11,744 nt of DNA. Origin: Acidobacteriota bacterium. Lineage in GTDB: Bacteria > Acidobacteriota > Blastocatellia > Pyrinomonadales > Pyrinomonadaceae. A program made the translations under genes and the position numbers. Below the pieces are notes generated by a model. It did not search any database and was not told the origin of the DNA. It saw only the letters and a program-made list of their open reading frames with translations. The DNA lies in NCBI GenBank assembly GCA_029862725.1, contig JAOTWT010000045.1, positions 1 through 11,744 of the forward strand, read 5' to 3'. Positions 1 to 6,194 of this stretch are shown piece by piece; the first letter of the stretch is position 1; every line of letters begins with the position of its first letter.

Positions 1-1
1 T

Positions 2-115
2 CACGAGGGAGCGATTATCGGGCGCTTTTCCTCGAAGGAAACCCCCGAGAGCACCGAGGTCACATCAGCTATCGAGAAGGCACTGGAAGCCTTGGAGAAT
101 TCATCTGATAAGTAG
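2..115 (+). CDS. 3' end of an unrecognised protein-coding gene (partial)
   Basis: Reading frame 2 is open from the window edge to a TAG at 113-115 and gives 37 residues. The reading HEGAIIGRFSSK, followed by an acidic, alanine-rich helix-like tail ending ENSSDK, looks like a genuine C-terminus. The other forward frames are less protein-like. I do not recognise the family from this fragment. It lies 73 bases upstream of mltG on the same strand, so it may share its transcript. The gap contains a TATGAT hexamer at 148-153 but no matching -35 box, so a separate mltG promoter is possible but unproven. Confidence 0.55.
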   Translation, partial: HEGAIIGRFSSKETPESTEVTSAIEKALEALENSSDK

Positions 116-188
116 CAGGTACGAAAGCGCCCGGCTTTTCCCGGAATTATGATACATCGCGAATTGCGTCCTGCCCGCCAATGTTTTA

Positions 189-1238
189 ATGAAAGCTCTT
201 AAGATCCTGACGGCATTTATCATCCTGCTCTTAATTGTTGCCGGCGGGATTTCCTATTGGCTTTATCGGAGCCTCACAATGGAGATTGCGCACGACAAGT
301 CGGAAAAATACATAAAAGTTGAAAAGGGTCAGTCGCCCGGCGCGATCCTGGCGGGACTTGAAAAGGAAGGAGTGATTTACAGTTCCACGGCGGCATCGGT
401 TTACCTCCGTATCGCCCGAGATGCCGGAAAACTTCAGGCCGGGGAATACCTTTTCAAGTCTCCGATTTCGACGGTGGAGGTCATCGGACTGCTGGAAAAA
501 GGCAGCGAGCGAACCAAACGCCTGACGATACCCGAGGGTTGGACCCGTTTCGAAATCGCGAAGCGTGTCGCCGCCAACTTCCCCGCCGAGCCGCCAATGG
601 ATGAAAAAGCGGTTTTGTATTTGATGAATGATACCTCTTTGATCAGCGATATCGATCCGATGGCACAGAATCTAGAGGGATATCTCTATCCGACAACATA
701 CGATTTTTCACTCGATGCATCACCGCAGGATGCGATAAAACGCATGGTGGAACAGTTTCGTGAAACCTGGAAACCCGAGTGGTCAAATCGCTCGCGTGCG
801 CTGGGAATGACAAACCGCCAGATCGTGACGATCGCCAGTTTGATCGAGAACGAATCCAAGTTCGAGAGCGAACGGCGGATAGTGTCATCTGTAATCTACA
901 ACCGTTTGAACCGCGGCATGGCCCTCGGTATAGACGCCACAAACGTCTATATTGCTAAGATGCTGGGTCGTTGGGACGGCGTTATCAATAAGAGTGATAT
1001 CGAAATCAACCATCCCTATAACACACGAAAGATAAGCGGCCTGCCGCCCGGACCGATCTCCTCCGCCAGCGAGTCGTCGCTGGAAGCGGCGCTCAACCCT
1101 TCGAGCACCAATTACTTGTACTACGTTCTCGATGTCGATAAGAACGACGGGTCCCACAGCTTTTATGAGAGCGCGGCTGAATTCGAACGCGGAAAGGCAA
1201 AATATCAGCGGTGGCTGGCCGGGCAGCGCTCCAAATAA
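189..1238 (+). CDS. mltG: Endolytic murein transglycosylase MltG (YceG-like)
   Basis: MltG cuts nascent glycan strands at the outer face of the inner membrane and so sets glycan length. The 349 residues match the usual family size (about 340). One N-terminal membrane anchor spans roughly residues 5-27, followed by a LysM-like region (about 40-105). The signature blocks are LEGYLYPTTYDF (162-173), then IASLIENES with the presumed catalytic Glu at 220, the family-typical VIYNRLNRGM (235-244), and the C-terminal PYNTRKISGLPPGPI block (266-280). The ATG at 189 is chosen because the anchor starts at once. No clear Shine-Dalgarno sequence precedes it, which is a weak point for the start but not for identity. 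The downstream HAD gene begins 26 bases after the stop. The function agrees with the peptidoglycan genes in the right half of the window, although they lie in a different operon. Confidence 0.95.
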   Translation: MKALKILTAFIILLLIVAGGISYWLYRSLTMEIAHDKSEKYIKVEKGQSPGAILAGLEKEGVIYSSTAASVYLRIARDAGKLQAGEYLFKSPISTVEVIGLLEKGSERTKRLTIPEGWTRFEIAKRVAANFPAEPPMDEKAVLYLMNDTSLISDIDPMAQNLEGYLYPTTYDFSLDASPQDAIKRMVEQFRETWKPEWSNRSRALGMTNRQIVTIASLIENESKFESERRIVSSVIYNRLNRGMALGIDATNVYIAKMLGRWDGVINKSDIEINHPYNTRKISGLPPGPISSASESSLEAALNPSSTNYLYYVLDVDKNDGSHSFYESAAEFERGKAKYQRWLAGQRSK

Positions 1239-1264
1239 AGGACGACCGCAGAATCGCCATACTT

Positions 1265-2143
1265 ATGAATAAAATCAAGCTGTTGGCACTGGATTTGGAC
1301 GGCACCCTGCTTGACAGTAGAGGCGAGGCTTCGCCTGAAAACGTCGCCGCGATCCGTGCCGCGGAAGAGATGGGAGTACTTGTCACGATCGCGACAGGCA
1401 GACGTTTTCGCGACGCGCGGCCCGTCGCTCTCGATGTCAGACTGAACGCCCCGATACTGACCCACAATGGCGCCCTGATAAAGGTCGCCGAATCTCTTGA
1501 AACTGTCTCATATGAACTGCTGAGCAATGACGTAATACTCGAGATTCTAAGTGTCGGAAAGCACTTCGGCGGAGATGCCCTCGTCAGTTCGGACCCGCAC
1601 GGGAAAGGCACGCTCCATTACGATTCGATTTCCGGTGACAATATTCCCCTCAGGAGATACGTCGAGTGGGCCGCAAGACTCCATGGCGATGAGGCTTCGG
1701 ACGCCGTTCACCGTGTCGAGAATCTGACCCATATCCTGGACGAGATCGAGGTGATTCACATCTCCTTTTCGGGAAGATGCGGGGCGATGGGAGACCTCGA
1801 ACTGGAGCTGAAACAAGTGCTTGGGGACTCCGCAAGTGTTCTGGCGACGGTATATCCGCAGCTTGATTTTACGCTCCTCGACATCCTCCCGTTTGGTAGT
1901 TCGAAAGCAGCGGGACTCAAAAAGCTCGTCCAAATGCTTGGTCTATCAGATGAGAATGTTATGTCCGTAGGCGATAATTTCAATGATTTGGAGATGCTCG
2001 AGTACTCGGGAATATCCGTAGTTATGGGAAACGCTGACAGCAGTTTGCGTCAGCGAAAGGAATTTTATACAACATTAACAAATGACGAGAGCGGCGTCGC
2101 CGCCGCCATCGACGAACATATTTTAGGAGCTCAAAATGGCTAA
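1265..2143 (+). CDS. Cof-type HAD-IIB family phosphatase
   Basis: This is a haloacid dehalogenase superfamily hydrolase of 292 residues, close to the usual 270 or so for the Cof (IIB) group. These cytoplasmic enzymes remove phosphate from small metabolites such as sugar phosphates or nucleotides. All four HAD motifs are visible: LDLDGTLLDS with nucleophile Asp10 and acid/base Asp12, TIATGR with Thr44, Lys214 in FGSSKAAGLKKL, and GDNFNDLEML with Asp237 and Asp241. The region between motifs II and III (about 80-205) has the length of a C2B cap. The ending NDESGVAAAI is typical of Cof proteins. I start at the ATG of MNKIKLLALD; an in-frame GTG at 1211 would add 18 unlikely residues and overlap mltG. 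The last 8 bases overlap the cyclophilin gene, implying translational coupling. The substrate cannot be predicted. Confidence 0.88.
   Translation: MNKIKLLALDLDGTLLDSRGEASPENVAAIRAAEEMGVLVTIATGRRFRDARPVALDVRLNAPILTHNGALIKVAESLETVSYELLSNDVILEILSVGKHFGGDALVSSDPHGKGTLHYDSISGDNIPLRRYVEWAARLHGDEASDAVHRVENLTHILDEIEVIHISFSGRCGAMGDLELELKQVLGDSASVLATVYPQLDFTLLDILPFGSSKAAGLKKLVQMLGLSDENVMSVGDNFNDLEMLEYSGISVVMGNADSSLRQRKEFYTTLTNDESGVAAAIDEHILGAQNG
2125..2129 (+). promoter_or_regulatory. Ribosome binding site of the cytoplasmic cyclophilin gene
   Basis: AGGAG lies 6 bases before the ATG at 2136, inside the last codons of the HAD gene. It is the clearest Shine-Dalgarno sequence in the window and fixes the cyclophilin start. 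Confidence 0.75.
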
Positions 2144-2621
2144 CAGAACAGCAGTTATCGAGACAAACATGGGTACGATCAAGGTGGAACTTTTGGAAGA
2201 AGATGCACCTAAGACTACGGAGAATTTCCGTCTGCTCGCAGAAAAGAACTATTACGATAACGTGATCTTTCATCGCGTAATCACAAACTTCATGGTCCAG
2301 GGCGGCGATCCTCTGGGGGAAGGTTATGGGGGTGAATCGGCGTGGGGCGGCAAGTTCGACGACGAGATCGACAAGTCTTCGCCGCTCTATCAGGGCCCTT
2401 ATGAAAAAGGTACCGTGGCTATGGCAAATTCCGGGCCGAATACAAACGGTTCGCAGTTCTTTATCATGCACAGCGACTACCCTCTTCCGGCAAGCTATAC
2501 GAAGTTCGGTAAGGTGATCGAAGGCCAGGACGTTGTCGATAAAATCGCCGTCGTAGAAACAAATTCAAGCGATAAACCCCTCGAACCCGTCGTGATGTCG
2601 AGCGTTCGAATCGAAGAGTAG
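2136..2621 (+). CDS. Cytoplasmic cyclophilin-type peptidyl-prolyl isomerase
   Basis: The protein catalyses cis-trans isomerisation of prolyl bonds during folding. Its 161 residues are a single cyclophilin domain with no signal peptide, so it should act in the cytoplasm. Active-site blocks are FHRV with catalytic Arg47, FMVQGGD (52-58; Phe52 and Gln55 line the pocket), and MANSGPNTNGSQFFI (96-110). The position of the tryptophan that binds cyclosporin in human CypA falls in YPLPASY here and is not Trp, as in many bacterial homologues. A glycine-rich segment (60-72) and the stretch up to 91 replace the usual loop between the active-site blocks. The start is supported by the AGGAG at 2125-2129. 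It overlaps the HAD gene by 8 bases. A second, lipid-anchored cyclophilin lies two genes downstream. The family call is firm; clients are unknown. Confidence 0.94.
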   Translation: MANRTAVIETNMGTIKVELLEEDAPKTTENFRLLAEKNYYDNVIFHRVITNFMVQGGDPLGEGYGGESAWGGKFDDEIDKSSPLYQGPYEKGTVAMANSGPNTNGSQFFIMHSDYPLPASYTKFGKVIEGQDVVDKIAVVETNSSDKPLEPVVMSSVRIEE

Positions 2622-2663
2622 CCTTAGTTCGGTATTGTTTTTGAAGATAGCTGTTTCGTACGC

Positions 2664-2690
2664 GCCGGCTGAGAGCCGGCATTTTCCTTT
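2664..2690 (+). terminator. Hairpin plus T-rich stretch between the cyclophilin gene and dtd
   Basis: GCCGGCT (2664-2670) pairs perfectly with AGCCGGC (2674-2680) across a 3-base GAG loop, giving a 7-bp GC-rich stem. ATTTTCCTTT follows directly. This resembles an intrinsic terminator for the upstream genes, although the T tract is broken by CC. The dtd ATG is only 11 bases past the stem, with no Shine-Dalgarno sequence between, so the structure may instead act on dtd translation or give partial readthrough. Confidence 0.5.
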
Positions 2691-2691
2691 A

Positions 2692-3141
2692 ATGAGAGCG
2701 GTAATCCAGAGAGTTTCAAGTGCTTCGGTGACTGTCGGGAACGATATCGCGGGTAAGATCGGACCTGGAATACTGGTCCTGCTCGGGATCGGCCGCGATG
2801 ACGGAGAAAGCGACGCGGACTACGTCCTGAACAAGACGATCAATCTTCGGATTTTCGAAGATGCCGACGGCCGCATGAACCGTTCTCTGAAAGACACCGG
2901 GGGAGGCCTTCTAGTGGTGTCCCAGTTCACCCTGTTTGGAGACACTAGAAAGGGCCTCCGTCCCTCTTTTGTAAAAGCTGCCGAGCCTGGCCCTGCCGAA
3001 GCTCTTTACAGGTATTTTCTGGACGCGGCAAAGGACGAGGTTACCGAGGTCGCATCCGGCACCTTTCGAGCGATGATGGATGTTGAGTTGGTCAATGACG
3101 GCCCCGTCACGATTCTTGTCGACAGTAACAGGGAGTTTTGA
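2692..3141 (+). CDS. dtd: D-aminoacyl-tRNA deacylase
   Basis: Dtd hydrolyses D-amino acids (and mischarged glycine) from tRNA, keeping D-residues out of proteins; it works as a cytoplasmic dimer. The 149-residue product has the family length. It opens with MRAVIQRVSSASVTV, the standard Dtd N-terminus. SQFTLFGDTRKGLRPSF (77-93) carries the SQ-T active-site motif. NDGPVT (135-140) carries the Gly-cisPro motif that provides chiral proofreading. In the usual GxFGAxM block just before it, Arg126 replaces the second Gly (GTFRAMM), a mild deviation. The ATG at 2692 is chosen over an upstream in-frame TTG at 2635 because the latter adds 19 unrelated residues encoded through a hairpin. The lipoprotein cyclophilin follows after 3 bases, so the two are almost certainly co-transcribed. 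Confidence 0.94.
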   Translation: MRAVIQRVSSASVTVGNDIAGKIGPGILVLLGIGRDDGESDADYVLNKTINLRIFEDADGRMNRSLKDTGGGLLVVSQFTLFGDTRKGLRPSFVKAAEPGPAEALYRYFLDAAKDEVTEVASGTFRAMMDVELVNDGPVTILVDSNREF

Positions 3142-3144
3142 GAT

Positions 3145-3762
3145 ATGAGAATAGTATTGTTTTCGCTTGTTTTTTGCGTGGTCCTGGCCGCCGGCTGTCC
3201 AGAGGCCTCGACACTTTCATCGAACGACGAACCCACCATTAAGAAGGGCGTTAAACCGATCCCTGACAATGAGATAGCTGTTCTCGAAATGGAAGACGGC
3301 GCGGCCTTCGGGACGATCAAGATCGAGCTTTATTCCAATATCGCGCCAAAAATGGTCGCGAGGTTCAAGGAACTCGCGAATGAGCGCTTCTACGACGGCG
3401 TTGCGTTTCACCGTATAAGCACGGATGTGATTCAGTCGGGAGACCCGAACACAAAGGACAATGATCCTTCGAATGACGGAAAAGGCGGATCGGACAAGCA
3501 GGATGTAGAAGCGGAATTCAGTGATCTTGAATTTGACTCTGGAATCGTTGGGGCAGCGAGAGGGCCCGAGTTCAATTCGGCAAATTCCCAGTTCTTCATC
3601 ATGCGTAAACGACAGGCGAATTTTGACAACCGCTACACCATCTTTGGAAAAGTGATTGAAGGAATGAACAACGTTTCAACGATCGCCGGAGCGCCGGTTC
3701 AGGGCGAAAAACCCGTCGATGGAATCGTCATCAAAAGCATCAGAATAGAACCGAGGAAATAG
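3145..3762 (+). CDS. Lipoprotein cyclophilin-type peptidyl-prolyl isomerase
   Basis: This is a second prolyl isomerase, predicted to be exported and lipid-anchored. The N-terminus is a signal peptide with lipobox LAAGC, the lipidated Cys being residue 18. A flexible linker (19-42) leads to a cyclophilin domain (about 43-203). FHR is present with catalytic Arg90, and NSANSQFFIM (144-153) matches the substrate-pocket block. The pocket differs from the cytoplasmic paralogue: the phenylalanine after FHR is replaced in ISTDVIQSGD, and Arg139 lies where Asn is usual. A hydrophilic Asp/Lys-rich loop (101-120) is inserted between the blocks. AGGGAG at 3130-3135, 9 bases before the ATG, supports the start. 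It sits 3 bases after dtd and 8 before the RNA methyltransferase gene. It probably assists folding outside the cytoplasm; activity with the altered pocket is likely but untested. Confidence 0.9.
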   Translation: MRIVLFSLVFCVVLAAGCPEASTLSSNDEPTIKKGVKPIPDNEIAVLEMEDGAAFGTIKIELYSNIAPKMVARFKELANERFYDGVAFHRISTDVIQSGDPNTKDNDPSNDGKGGSDKQDVEAEFSDLEFDSGIVGAARGPEFNSANSQFFIMRKRQANFDNRYTIFGKVIEGMNNVSTIAGAPVQGEKPVDGIVIKSIRIEPRK

Positions 3763-3770
3763 GCTGCCGG

Positions 3771-4568
3771 ATGGAAACGATAAAGAGCCGCGCGAATCAA
3801 AATGTGAAGCGCGCCCGCAATGTTTCGAAGGGAAAGGAGCCGGATTTTTTTTTCGTCGAGGGAAAACGTCTCTTTGACGATCTGCTTGCTTCGCCGATCA
3901 TGCCCGAGTCCGTCTACGTATCCGTCCGCTTCGCCGAACGTCATCCGGACCAAACGGAAAGTCTCGCCCAACGATTTCAAAATTTCTTTTTGTTGACGAA
4001 CGGGGTTTTTGATTCGATCGCAGACACAAAGACCCCCCAGGGTGTCGCCGCTGTATGCAGGGTACCGGGGAATGGGCGTCAGCGGATCGAAGAGGGTTTA
4101 ACGGACTGTAGTACAGGGGTTGTTGTACTTCTACACGGCGTCAGCAATCCCGGAAATCTTGGAGCGGTCTTGCGTTCGGCTGAAGCATTCGGCGCGGCGG
4201 GAGCAATAATAACTCCGGGTTCTGCGGCACCATTTTCAGCGGCTTCGCTTCGCGGTTCGATGGGTTCTGCATTCAGGGTGCCGGTCTGGTCGGGAGCTGG
4301 TTTTAAGGCGGCGATCGACTGGAGCGAAAAACTCGGACTTGCTTCCGTATGTGCCGATCGGGGCGCGGAAGCACCCCTGCGGGATGCGGATTTGAATCGA
4401 AGGATCCTTTTTGTATTGGGTTCAGAAGGTCATGGGATAAGCGAGAAAGACCGCTCACTCGTGGCCGAGCAGTACTGCATACCGACTGAGGGAGACGTCG
4501 AAAGCCTCAATCTTTCCGTTGCGGCCGGTATTCTTCTTTACGAGGCAGCGAGCCGCCGTCGATCTTAA
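3771..4568 (+). CDS. SpoU/TrmH-family RNA 2'-O-methyltransferase
   Basis: The product uses S-adenosylmethionine to methylate a ribose 2'-OH in rRNA or tRNA. The 265 residues have an N-terminal substrate-binding domain (about 5-98, starting SRANQNVKRARNV and containing FFVEGKRLFDDLL) and a C-terminal SPOUT knot domain. The three SpoU motifs are complete: NPGNLGAVLRSAEAFGA (126-142, catalytic Arg135), LGSEGHGIS (216-224), and IPTEGDVESLNLSVAAGILLYE (from 237). The build resembles RlmB/TsnR-type 23S rRNA enzymes, but the target nucleotide cannot be assigned. GAGGA at 3753-3757 is 13 bases before the ATG, rather far. A run of nine T at 3845-3853 encodes part of D-F-F-F. The gene closes the left operon, and its TAA overlaps the stop codon of the opposing phosphatase gene. 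Confidence 0.92.
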   Translation: METIKSRANQNVKRARNVSKGKEPDFFFVEGKRLFDDLLASPIMPESVYVSVRFAERHPDQTESLAQRFQNFFLLTNGVFDSIADTKTPQGVAAVCRVPGNGRQRIEEGLTDCSTGVVVLLHGVSNPGNLGAVLRSAEAFGAAGAIITPGSAAPFSAASLRGSMGSAFRVPVWSGAGFKAAIDWSEKLGLASVCADRGAEAPLRDADLNRRILFVLGSEGHGISEKDRSLVAEQYCIPTEGDVESLNLSVAAGILLYEAASRRRS

Positions 4569-6112
4569 TCTCCTTTAGGGGATCCGGTTGGTCCTTCCTG
4601 GCCACCCTCCGGGCTTTCTCCTGCCGATTCGTAGCTTTTCTGAGCGGCCTCGTTGACGGCAATCGAAAGCCCTGCAGCAAGATCATGCTCGAGGACCTTC
4701 CGGTTATTTACATCGGCATCATTTAGCTGCTTAAAGCCGTTTTCGAACGATGTTTTTGCCGCCCCATAGTTCTTCTGCAGCAAGTATGCCCGTCCAATCA
4801 GATAGTGATCACCAGCGGTTTTATTTTCTTTGGTGGAATACGCGGCAATGAATTTTGCCGGGTCGGAGTCAACCTGCCGCCGCTGCTGTTCGAACGCCAC
4901 CAAACTCTGGTTCGGTTGAGCGGCAGTATCTTCTCCGCTGCCTCCTAACGTCGGCGCCAAAAGGAAATATCCCAGCGCACCGATCAGAAGTCCGACGAAC
5001 AACCAGACCACACCCGAAAGCATGCGCCCAATCAGCCCGCCTCCACTGCTGTCATCGACCCGGGAAGCTCGTAAGTCATCAACTGCTTCGACCTTGCCTT
5101 CGTCGGGTGTGATCGACAGGCTTTCGCGAGCCACGTCATGGGATTCCGGGCTCTTCGGTAATTCAACATCGTTCCGCGTCGGAATTACGATTTCCTCGGC
5201 ATCTTCGAGGTCCTCGATCACGTCGAGTTCGAATTCGGGATCTACCGCAACGCCCTCCCGTTTCTCGGGAATATCCGCAAAAATCTGGCCGGAAGATGCA
5301 GCGGCGCGGGCGGTAGCGACGGTTTCTTCTTCGACTGCCGGAGCCGGTTGGAATTGTCCGACGGAAGCTCCGGCTGCTTTTATAACGACAGCGGTAAGAT
5401 TATCCTCCGCGCCACGTGCATAACAGGTCTCTTTTATGACTCGACAAATCTCGACAGGGTCATCCTCGAGAAACAACATTTCGCGGAGCTCGTCCTCGGA
5501 TATATGTCGCGTCACGCCGTCCGAGCACACAAGAAAAGTCGAATTCGTCTCAAACATGATCGTCTTCATGTCGATCTCGACGCTTTCATCGGCTCCCAGC
5601 GCACGGCTGATCACATTCCTGCTGGGGTGCGTCGCCGCTTGCTCGCGGGTCATTCTTCCGGCACGAACTTCTTCTTCTACAACAGAATGATCCTGGGTCT
5701 CGCGGAAAAGCGAGCCTGCAGTGTCGAGCCGATAAAGGCGCGAATCACCGACATGTCCGATCGTAGCTATATTTCCACTAAGATGAACGGCAACCAGCGT
5801 CGTCGCCATTGTACTGAGCTGCGGCAGATCCCTCGACATCTGGTAGATCGCCGAATTTGCTTTCTCGATTGCTTGCCGCATACGGTCCTCGGCATCGCCA
5901 TCCTCGTTGAGATTAATAAAAGCCTCGGCGAGGATTTCGACCGCCATTTCGGAAGCGACATCGCCGGCCTGTGCACCGCCGACACCGTCCGCGACAGCAA
6001 AAAGACCACTGTCTTCCAAACACAGGTGCGAATCTTCATTCTGCGGCCGCTTTTCACTCAATCCTCTGTCTGAAACGGCTGCGGAACGGAGCTTTGTACT
6101 AGTCTCTGTCAT
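4565..6112 (-). CDS. Membrane-anchored PP2C-type Ser/Thr phosphatase with outside TPR-like tail
   Basis: The protein should remove phosphate from Ser/Thr residues modified by the divergent kinase gene's product. The catalytic domain (about 8-247) resembles bacterial Stp/PrpC/PstP enzymes. Metal-binding motifs are RPQNEDS (Asp27), VADGVGG (Asp42), CSDGV (Asp198) and AEDNLT (Asp237). An acidic, Pro-containing linker (250-355) leads to one membrane segment (about 366-387). The last ~125 residues should lie outside the membrane and include a TPR-like helix pair (HYLIGRAYLLQKNYGAAKTS, 436-455). Typical Stp enzymes are soluble and about 240 residues; 515 is far longer. Mycobacterial PstP also has a membrane segment and outside domain. 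GGGGGAAG (complement of 6116-6123) lies just before the ATG. It is the last gene of the FHA-PBP-SEDS series, 71 bases after the SEDS gene. Confidence 0.93.
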   Translation of the reverse strand: MTETSTKLRSAAVSDRGLSEKRPQNEDSHLCLEDSGLFAVADGVGGAQAGDVASEMAVEILAEAFINLNEDGDAEDRMRQAIEKANSAIYQMSRDLPQLSTMATTLVAVHLSGNIATIGHVGDSRLYRLDTAGSLFRETQDHSVVEEEVRAGRMTREQAATHPSRNVISRALGADESVEIDMKTIMFETNSTFLVCSDGVTRHISEDELREMLFLEDDPVEICRVIKETCYARGAEDNLTAVVIKAAGASVGQFQPAPAVEEETVATARAAASSGQIFADIPEKREGVAVDPEFELDVIEDLEDAEEIVIPTRNDVELPKSPESHDVARESLSITPDEGKVEAVDDLRASRVDDSSGGGLIGRMLSGVVWLFVGLLIGALGYFLLAPTLGGSGEDTAAQPNQSLVAFEQQRRQVDSDPAKFIAAYSTKENKTAGDHYLIGRAYLLQKNYGAAKTSFENGFKQLNDADVNNRKVLEHDLAAGLSIAVNEAAQKSYESAGESPEGGQEGPTGSPKGD

Positions 6113-6176
6113 CGACTTCCCCCAAATTGAAAGCTTAGCTGTATATCAAACACTGCCTTTACGAGAGTTCACAATT

Positions 6177-6194
6177 AGCATCGCTATCGATGCT
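6177..6194 (-). repeat. Perfect 7-bp hairpin over the SEDS stop codon
   Basis: AGCATCG (6177-6183) and CGATGCT (6188-6194) are perfect inverted repeats with a 4-base loop holding the SEDS gene's stop codon. No T run follows on the minus strand, so it is not a classic terminator. It may stabilise or mark processing of the mRNA between the SEDS and phosphatase genes. Confidence 0.5.

Noticed and set aside
131..144. CCGG-CTTTTC-CCGG as a terminator after the first partial gene
   Set aside because: The stem is only 4 bp and no T run follows.
148..153. TATGAT as a promoter for mltG
   Set aside because: Good -10 match but no -35 box or TG extension, so I did not list it as a feature.
1211..1264. 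GTG start for the HAD phosphatase overlapping mltG
   Set aside because: The added 18 residues are not part of the HAD fold, and MNKIKLLALDLDGT is the normal family start.
1093..1611. A 172-codon minus-strand frame opposite mltG and the HAD gene
   Set aside because: Ser/Arg-rich translation with no recognisable motif, spanning the junction of two well-supported genes.
5348..6073. A 241-codon open frame on the + strand opposite the phosphatase gene
   Set aside because: Its translation shows no domain or ordered hydrophobic pattern, and it lies fully antisense to a PP2C domain with intact motifs. It is a shadow frame.
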